Both the position numbers and the translations under genes were made by a program. 64,000 nucleotides of DNA, taken from positions 427,884,400 to 427,948,399 of the forward strand of contig CM046874.1 of assembly GCA_025667525.1 (NCBI GenBank), read 5' to 3'. Under the pieces are notes generated by a model. It searched no databases. It was not told the DNA's origin and was given only the letters and a program-made list of their open reading frames with translations. The stretch is from Glebionis coronaria (Eukaryota > Streptophyta > Magnoliopsida > Asterales > Asteraceae). This document shows, piece by piece, positions 57,903 through 64,000 of this stretch. The first letter of the stretch is position 1. Each line of letters begins with the position of its first letter.

Positions 57903-60287
57903 ATGGGTCATCTTCCTTCTCACCTTGAATACGCATTCTTGGAAGGTGATGACAAGTTGCCGGTTAATATTGCAAGAGGTCTTGCTAATGATGAAAAAAC
58001 CGAGCTCTTGAAAGTTCTTAAGGGTCATAAAGGGGAAATTGCGTGGAAAATATCCGACATTAAGGGTATTGACCCAAAATTTTGTACTCACAAGATTTTA
58101 ATGGAGGAGGACTACAAACCCGCAATTCAAAGTCAAAGAAGGGTGAATCCCAAAATTCACGATGTCATTAAAAAGGAGGTCCTTAAACTCCTTGACGCGG
58201 GAATGATTTATCCTATATCTGATAGCCCATGGGTGAGACCAATCCATTGTGTCCCTAAAAAGGGAGGAATGACCGTTGTGCCTAATGAAAACAACGAGTT
58301 AATTCCCACTCGTGTTGTGACCGGTTGGAGGGTGTGCATTGACTACCGAAAGTTAAATGACGCCACTCGTAAAGACCACTTTCCTTTGCCCTTCATGGAT
58401 CAAATGTTGGAGCGACTTGCGGGAAATGAATTCTATTGCTTTTTAGATGGTTTTTCCGGTTACTTTCAAATCCCTATCCACCCTCGTGATCAAGATAAGA
58501 CCACGTTTACGTGTCCTTATGGAACGTTCGCTTATCGTAGGATGCCTTTCGGACTTTGTAATGCACCGGGTATGTTTCAACGGTGTATGATGGCGATTTT
58601 TCACGAAATGATCGAGAAGTCGATGGAAGTGTTTATGGATGACTTCTCGGTGTTTGGCAATTCGTTCACGTCGTGTTTATCTAATCTCGAGCAAATGTTA
58701 AAATGTTGTGAAGAAACCAATCTTGTGCTTAATTGGGAAAAATGTCATTTTATGTGTAAACAAGGAATCGTCTTAGGACATAAGGTGTCGAAGGCGGGGA
58801 TTGAGGTCGATAAAGCTAAGGTAGACGTCATCGCCAAGTTACCTCATCCCAAAACCGTTAAGGGAGTTAGGAGTTTCCTAGGCCACGCGGGCTTTTATCG
58901 TCGTTTCATCAAGGACTTTTCGAAAATCTCTCGACCTATGACACACCTTCTCGAGAAGGATGCTCCTTTTAACTTCAATGAGGATTGTGTTAAAGCTTTC
59001 GAAACTCTCAAAAGGAAACTTACCGAAGCTTCCATTCTTGTTGCTCCTAATTGGGAATTACCCTTTGAAATCATGTGCGATGCAAGTGATTATGCTATAG
59101 GGGCCGTCTTTGGGCAACATTGTGACAAGCATTTTTGTCCTATCCATTATGCTAGTAAGACGATGACCGAGGCTCAATTAAAGTACACCACAACGGAAAA
59201 GGAATTCCTTGCCGTGGTCTATGCTTTTGAGAAATTCCGACCTTATCTCGTCTTGACTAAAAGCATCATGTATACCGACCATTCGGCTATCAAGTATCTC
59301 TTAGCTAAGCAAGATGCTAAGCCGAGATTGCTTCGTTGGATGCTCCTCCTCCAAGAATTTGATGTCACCGTGCTTGACAAAAAAGGAGCCGAGAATCTAG
59401 CGGCCGATCATCTCTCTCGTCTAGAAGATCCTCACAAAGATGTTTTCGAGAACAAGGAAATCACCGAAACATTTCCTCTCGAGACTCTCGGTGTAGTGAA
59501 TTCTAAAGACACCACCCCATGGTTTGCCGACATTGCAAATTACCATGCGGGCAATTTCATAATCAAGGGTATGACGACACAACAGAAACGAAAATTCTTT
59601 TGTGACGTCAAGTTCTATTTTTGGGACGACCCTTATCTCTTCCGGGTTTGTGCGGATCAACTCGTTCGACATTGTGTTTTTGGTGCCGAAGCTTCTAATA
59701 TCCTTAGATCTTGTCACGAGGGACCCACGGGTGGTCTCCACGGTGCTAATCTCACGGCTAAGAAAGTGTTCGATGCCGGCTTCTTTTGGCCTTCTATCTA
59801 TCGTGATGCACACGCACTTGTGAAGTCGTGTGATTCGTGCCAACGTCAAGGAAAGTCGTCTCAACGTGATGAAATGCCACAAAACATAATTCAAGTGTGT
59901 GAGATTTTTGACATATGGGGAATAGACTTTATGGGGTCGTTCCCATCGTCTCATGGCAACAAATATATCCTCGTTGCGGTGGACTACCTTTCTAAGTGGG
60001 TGGAAGCTAAGGCTTTGCCTACTAATGATACTCGTGTGGTAGTGAAGTTTTTGAAGCAACTATTCTCTCGGTTCGGAACCCCTCGTGCTATTATAAGCGA
60101 TCGTGGAACCCATTTTTGTAATGACCAATTCGAAAAGGTTCTAAAGAAATATGGAGTTACTCATCGTCTTTCTACGGCTTATCACCCGCAAACGAGTGGG
60201 CAAGTCGAGGTTTCGAACCGAGCTTTGAAGAGGATTTTAAAGAGGTCAATTGGAGAAAACCTATTGGTTGCACTCCTTATAAGTTAG
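57903..60287 (+). CDS. A2 Athila pol: reverse transcriptase, RNase H, integrase (first 794 codons)
   Basis: The first in-frame ATG is at 57903; codons before it are LTR sequence. [73 protein letters not shown] and catalytic [13 protein letters not shown]. RNase [46 protein letters not shown] and [11 protein letters not shown]. Integrase: [37 protein letters not shown] (Asp), [13 protein letters not shown] (Asp) and [15 protein letters not shown] (Glu). No stop in 2.4 kb. The frame breaks after KRSIGEN, where roughly 90 bp of integrase is deleted and the reading frame shifts. Confidence 0.93.
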   Translation: MGHLPSHLEYAFLEGDDKLPVNIARGLANDEKTELLKVLKGHKGEIAWKISDIKGIDPKFCTHKILMEEDYKPAIQSQRRVNPKIHDVIKKEVLKLLDAGMIYPISDSPWVRPIHCVPKKGGMTVVPNENNELIPTRVVTGWRVCIDYRKLNDATRKDHFPLPFMDQMLERLAGNEFYCFLDGFSGYFQIPIHPRDQDKTTFTCPYGTFAYRRMPFGLCNAPGMFQRCMMAIFHEMIEKSMEVFMDDFSVFGNSFTSCLSNLEQMLKCCEETNLVLNWEKCHFMCKQGIVLGHKVSKAGIEVDKAKVDVIAKLPHPKTVKGVRSFLGHAGFYRRFIKDFSKISRPMTHLLEKDAPFNFNEDCVKAFETLKRKLTEASILVAPNWELPFEIMCDASDYAIGAVFGQHCDKHFCPIHYASKTMTEAQLKYTTTEKEFLAVVYAFEKFRPYLVLTKSIMYTDHSAIKYLLAKQDAKPRLLRWMLLLQEFDVTVLDKKGAENLAADHLSRLEDPHKDVFENKEITETFPLETLGVVNSKDTTPWFADIANYHAGNFIIKGMTTQQKRKFFCDVKFYFWDDPYLFRVCADQLVRHCVFGAEASNILRSCHEGPTGGLHGANLTAKKVFDAGFFWPSIYRDAHALVKSCDSCQRQGKSSQRDEMPQNIIQVCEIFDIWGIDFMGSFPSSHGNKYILVAVDYLSKWVEAKALPTNDTRVVVKFLKQLFSRFGTPRAIISDRGTHFCNDQFEKVLKKYGVTHRLSTAYHPQTSGQVEVSNRALKRILKRSIGENLLVALLIS

Positions 60288-60742
60288 TCTATGGGAAGAA
60301 TTGTCATTTGCCCATTGAGTTGGAGCACAAGGCATATTGGGCCCTTAAGCATGCAAACTTTGACTTGAAGACCGCGGGAGATCACCGGAAAATACAATTG
60401 AATGAATTGGATGAATTAAGAGATAATGCTTATGAAAATTCATTAATTTTTAAAGAAAATACTAAAAAGTTTCATGATTCAAAGATTAAAAACCGGGTTT
60501 TTAACGTTGGTGATCAAGTGTTACTTTTTAACTCTCGACTTAAGATATTTTCCGGGAAATTGAAATCTAGGTGGTCGGGTCCGTTCACCATAACACAAGT
60601 GTTTCCGTATGGGACCATCGAGCTAGCTCAAGATGATGGTCCTAATTTCAAGGTGAATGGACATAGGCTTAAGCACTACTTTGGTGGGGAAATTCCTTCA
60701 ATGGTTGCCCTCGACCAAGTCACCTTCCCCAATGATAATTAG
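60257..60742 (+). CDS. A2 integrase C-terminal part, in the shifted frame
   Basis: It picks up at [14 protein letters not shown] and [20 protein letters not shown], then [36 protein letters not shown] and [19 protein letters not shown], typical of the Athila integrase end. The piece with WSDKLDDALWAFRTA-type sequence that should precede it is missing. GAAAACC at 60255-60261 may be the deletion microhomology. Confidence 0.85.
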   Translation, partial: KPIGCTPYKLVYGKNCHLPIELEHKAYWALKHANFDLKTAGDHRKIQLNELDELRDNAYENSLIFKENTKKFHDSKIKNRVFNVGDQVLLFNSRLKIFSGKLKSRWSGPFTITQVFPYGTIELAQDDGPNFKVNGHRLKHYFGGEIPSMVALDQVTFPNDN

Positions 60743-62904
60743 CATTGAGGGGATCGAGTCGAGCTCATGACTCGGTAATCAAAAACGAGGTGCCTCATGG
60801 GGGAGATCCCATGCTTATCCTTTATGCTTACTATTCACTAATAAGGGGACTTGTACCCTTCCAACTCGTTGTCTCGTGGTTGTTTGTGATTGTGTTATCT
60901 AGATCATCATCATCATCTACGATTGAAGACTCTCGTGTTCGTTTACGTGAGCCTCCATCATTTGCTTGAAGAAGTTTTTCACGAATCCATGACATATCCT
61001 TTGTTGTTCTAACAATTATCTTTTAGCATACTTAATAAACGGCTTTAGATATATTGTTGATCACCCTTTCCATGCTAGATCCTAAGCATTAGATTCTTCG
61101 TCTCTAGTATGGGGGTGCTCCACCTTTAGACTCGAAACATTGAGGACAATGCTTACTTTTAGTATGGGGGGTGAATAGGTACCTGCTTTGCTACGCCCTC
61201 ACGCTTTCCAATTTTCAATGTTTTGTTTTGGTTGCTAATAAGGCTAAAAATGGCCAAATTTAAAAACAAAATTTCTTAGTTTTCATAAGTGTTTTTAAGA
61301 CACGAATGTATATTTTCCGATGGGTAGAATAAGAGTTAATTTTTGACTTGATGGGCATTTGGAGCCATTTACATTCCTTAACCCGCTCAATTCAAGTTTT
61401 GCTAGACTTTTATATAGGGAGCTTTAAAACGCGAAAGTCTTAACTCATACGGGTTAAGAACAAGAACTTTTCGCAAGTTCCTATAATTGACCCTAGAAAG
61501 TCACTTATCAAGGGAACTATAAAATGCATTCTCTAAACTTGAAGAAGTCCAAGAAAGTGCAAGATCCTATAGGTGGCTTGAAAACCCAAAAATTTGATTT
61601 GATATAGTCTTAATGAAAGCTAATCCAAATTTGGCTTAATTTTGACTTGCATGGTTAAGTATTCACGAGTCTCTTTAAGTATAGGTCTTTATATAGTGAA
61701 GATCGAGAGATGATAGAGTTAGACAAGTGATCATGCTAAACGTAGAACATGAAAATGTTCTTTCAAAAACTCATATGTTTTTAATTACAGCTTTTTCTTC
61801 CCATAAGATCAATGAATTAGGAATAAATCATAATTGCAATAAGTAAGGTCGTACGATTTGAAAGGTTACTTAGCCTCTAGCGCATGATCGTTTAAAAGTT
61901 GCTCGGGGTTGAATAGAGTTCATAGCCAAGGCATAACTTATTGAAGCGGGACGCGAAGATTGGCGATCATCCAAAAAGCCCTAACAAGGCATGAGGAGCT
62001 CTATTTTTGCTAAAGATCCAATGATGATGTGAAGTATCATTATTCCTAAAATCAATATGAAGGATCGAGACACACGACGAAAAGCAATTACTCCCCTAAA
62101 GATCATGGAGAAAGTCTATCCAAAAAGACCCTTACAAGGTATGAGGATAAATATATCCAAGTCCGAAAAGGAGGCGGATCGTTGTATATCAAAATCCAAA
62201 GTAAAGATTGAAGAAAAATGATGAAGTCGTGGTCCAAATATGAAGAATCTCTCAAAAACGTCAAGTGAAGAAATTCCAAATATGTGAAGAGAAGACCATA
62301 ATTTCAAGAACGTCTTCCCAAGATTTGAAGTATGAAGTACATGCCAAATATCGGTCCGAGAAAGGTCTCAAATCGTGAAACGAGTTATGCCAAGATATGA
62401 ACTTAAGGAGATACACGAGAAGCCGTTTTAAAAGATTTTGTCCTTCGGCTAACTATTGATCAAATCGTGCTACTTTGCTTTCGGACTAATAACTACTCAA
62501 ATAAGTCAATATGAATCACTTGTGATCTATGACAAATAATTAAAAAATGCTAGTAACCCATTTCCTTTTATAATAACTAGGATTGCGGGGAGAAAAAGTA
62601 TTACACAATTTGGACGTATGAGTAGTGTTAGCATTGTGACTTGTACCAACAATGATCTCGTTTTTGCACTTAGCAAGGAATGTATGACAATCAAGGATGA
62701 CGAAGTTTACTCTAAGGGACATTTACTTGTTTCTATTCTTTGACCCTAAAAGTCACTTTCGTGATGAAAATCATACATTATGTCTTTACACATCTTCGTA
62801 GTATGTTGCAAATCTTTTACTCTTCAAATAAAGGTTAATAAAACTGAACTTTGGTGATGCTTAGATACTTTATTCTAGCATTGCGTGAGGGCACGGCAAT
62901 GGCT
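60743..62904 (+). other. A2 3' tail, non-coding
   Basis: Long tail between pol and LTR, typical of Athila. The open frame at 60745-60969 follows the pol stop directly but has no recognisable domain. TAGTATGGGGGGTG (61159-61172) and TAGTATGGGGGTG (61107) are polypurine-like words ahead of the true tract. The 61612-62917 part matches 1-895 plus 5164-5576. Confidence 0.8.
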
Positions 62905-62917
62905 TAGTATGGGGGAG
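62905..62917 (+). other. A2 polypurine tract
   Basis: TAGTATGGGGGAG directly before the LTR TGATGAG. Confidence 0.85.
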
Positions 62918-64000
62918 TGATGAGATGGCATTTATACATGATCTCATCGTTCTTTTCGGGCTTTAAATGCATAAAAATGTCATAAAATACCATATATGCT
63001 TGTGTTTGTTTACTTGTGTATTTTAGGTATGGATATCGTGAAAAAGACAAAAGATGACAAGACACAAGGAAAAACGGACACGAGAAACGAAACCGCACAA
63101 AGAACCGGGCCCTAATCATGGAATATTCAACAAATACCCTTGAAGACTTGAAGACATACAAGATTGATCCTCATTTATTGAAGAAATGACACTTAAAACC
63201 CTTGTATATTGATAATTACAAGTTTGGTCCCTTAAGTTTGTCAAAATTACACAAAAGGTCCTTCAACTTTGAAGAAATGGCAAGATTGGTCCCTCAACAA
63301 TTCCTAATTGTCAATTATGGTCCCTCATCAAGCCAAAGATACATTGAATACCTTTGAAGATCAAGAATGTCCAAGATCGGCCCTTGAAATATCTCAAAAT
63401 GGCAAAAACAACCCTTTGAAACCTTTTTCCAAAGTTTTGTGCCAAAATTCCCAAGTCTTGAAAGTTGATACAAAGGAAATGGGCGCTGACACGTTTTTAA
63501 ACACAAATGAAAGGAAAGAAAAAGAAGAAGGGCCAAATGTGTGCTATTGAAACATTCAAACAGGAAATTACGCCAAACACCACAACTTCCCCCAATTTCG
63601 GATCAAAAGTATTACTATTCACCTTTTACCCACCCAGAATTTACACCACTTAAACTTAGGGTAATTTGCAATTACCTATGCACATGTGTGATTCACACAT
63701 GCAGAAAACCATCCCAACCTCAAAACCCTCACTCCCACTCACAATGGACCCCACCCCCAATTCCCGTTTAACCAATGAGAATGCAACTTACTCTCCAAGT
63801 AATCTGACGTGTCCAAATCAACAGCCTAGGATCCTTGCTTCATTCCAAAGCTAAAATGAACAGCCTTGATCAACTTGGACAACTCAAATGCAGAAAACGT
63901 CTAGAAGAACTTATGGGCATTTTAGAGAATTCACTTCTAGGGTTTGTGAATAGTGTAGCCTGGCATTTACCTATAAAAGGAGACCTCAACATGTGAGAGT
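62918..64000 (+). repeat. A2 3' LTR, cut by the window end
   Basis: Matches 52851-53950 with only scattered substitutions. TATA box at 63972-63979. Here the promoter flank reads TAGCCTGGCATTTACCTATAAAAGG, the likely ancestral form before the 5' LTR was rearranged. Confidence 0.9.

Larger units (their letters stand above)
52851..64000 (+). mobile_element. A2: Athila-type Gypsy element, younger, deleted for gag and protease
   Basis: The 5' LTR starts at 52851 (TGATGAGATGG). Pol covers 57903-60742, the tail 60743-62917, and the 3' LTR runs from 62918 past the window end. The 5' LTR loses its last ~60-70 bp, and primer site, gag and protease are absent: the LTR text ACTTACCGCT joins TTATGGGTCATC of pol at about 57900. 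The two LTRs look about as similar as D1's. The target duplication cannot be checked. Confidence 0.88.

Noticed and set aside
59421..60059. 212-codon minus-strand open frame
   Set aside because: It lies antisense to the well-supported A2 integrase and has no recognisable domain; a shadow of a strongly coding frame.
1..64000. Ordinary host protein-coding gene
   Set aside because: Every long frame is explained by a transposable-element protein, its antisense shadow, or the unassigned B1 pre-gag frame, which lies inside the element.

Overview
This is a 64 kb piece of plant nuclear DNA made almost entirely of nested transposable elements. I find no host gene. It is AT-rich. The organism is a eudicot, most likely an Asteraceae (daisy family) species. 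That is inferred from remembered similarity of the two Copia polyproteins, and of one Copia downstream extra ORF, to sequences common in Tanacetum, Artemisia and Lactuca genomes; no search was run.

Layout, with target-site duplications (TSDs) where seen. (1) 1-895 and 5164-5576 are the 3' tail of an Athila-type Gypsy element. A complete-looking PIF/Harbinger DNA transposon (896-5163, TSD AAT) interrupts it, carrying an intact three-exon transposase and a two-exon Myb/SANT-like protein. (2) 5577-9373 is one 3.8 kb Athila LTR with internal sequence on both sides: PPT to the left, primer-binding site and leader to the right. (3) The leader is interrupted at 9681 by a Tekay/Del-type chromovirus, B1 (9681-32484, TSD GGTTA/GGTTG). 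B1 has an extra ORF ahead of gag and a chromodomain integrase. Its gag is split by a decayed Gypsy element, C1 (15116-26053, TSD TTGTA). (4) 32490-34367 resumes the Athila leader and holds a GC-rich tandem array. (5) From about 34368 a minus-strand Copia element, E1, runs to 52583. It is split by another minus-strand Copia element, D1 (36692-47430, TSD AGGAT), which has lost its integrase but keeps a long extra ORF after pol. (6) E1 ends at a Copia-like LTR start (F, 52584-52850). A younger Athila element, A2, is inserted into that: long LTR from 52851, pol 57903-60742, 3' tail, and 3' LTR from 62918 past the window end.

How the parts work. Each LTR element once made RNA from its LTR promoter, Gag, and a polyprotein (protease, reverse transcriptase, RNase H, integrase) for copy-and-paste transposition. 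All five main LTR elements now carry stops, frameshifts or deletions. Only the Harbinger element appears to encode complete proteins, so it is the best candidate for recent autonomous activity.

Most unusual features: the B1 pre-gag ORF with splice-like sites before both it and gag; a ~21 bp minisatellite family shared between the LTRs, coding linkers and non-coding DNA of D1; the 53 bp GC-rich palindromic array in the Athila leader; and a recent 1.2 kb duplication inside the A2 LTR that doubles its core promoter.
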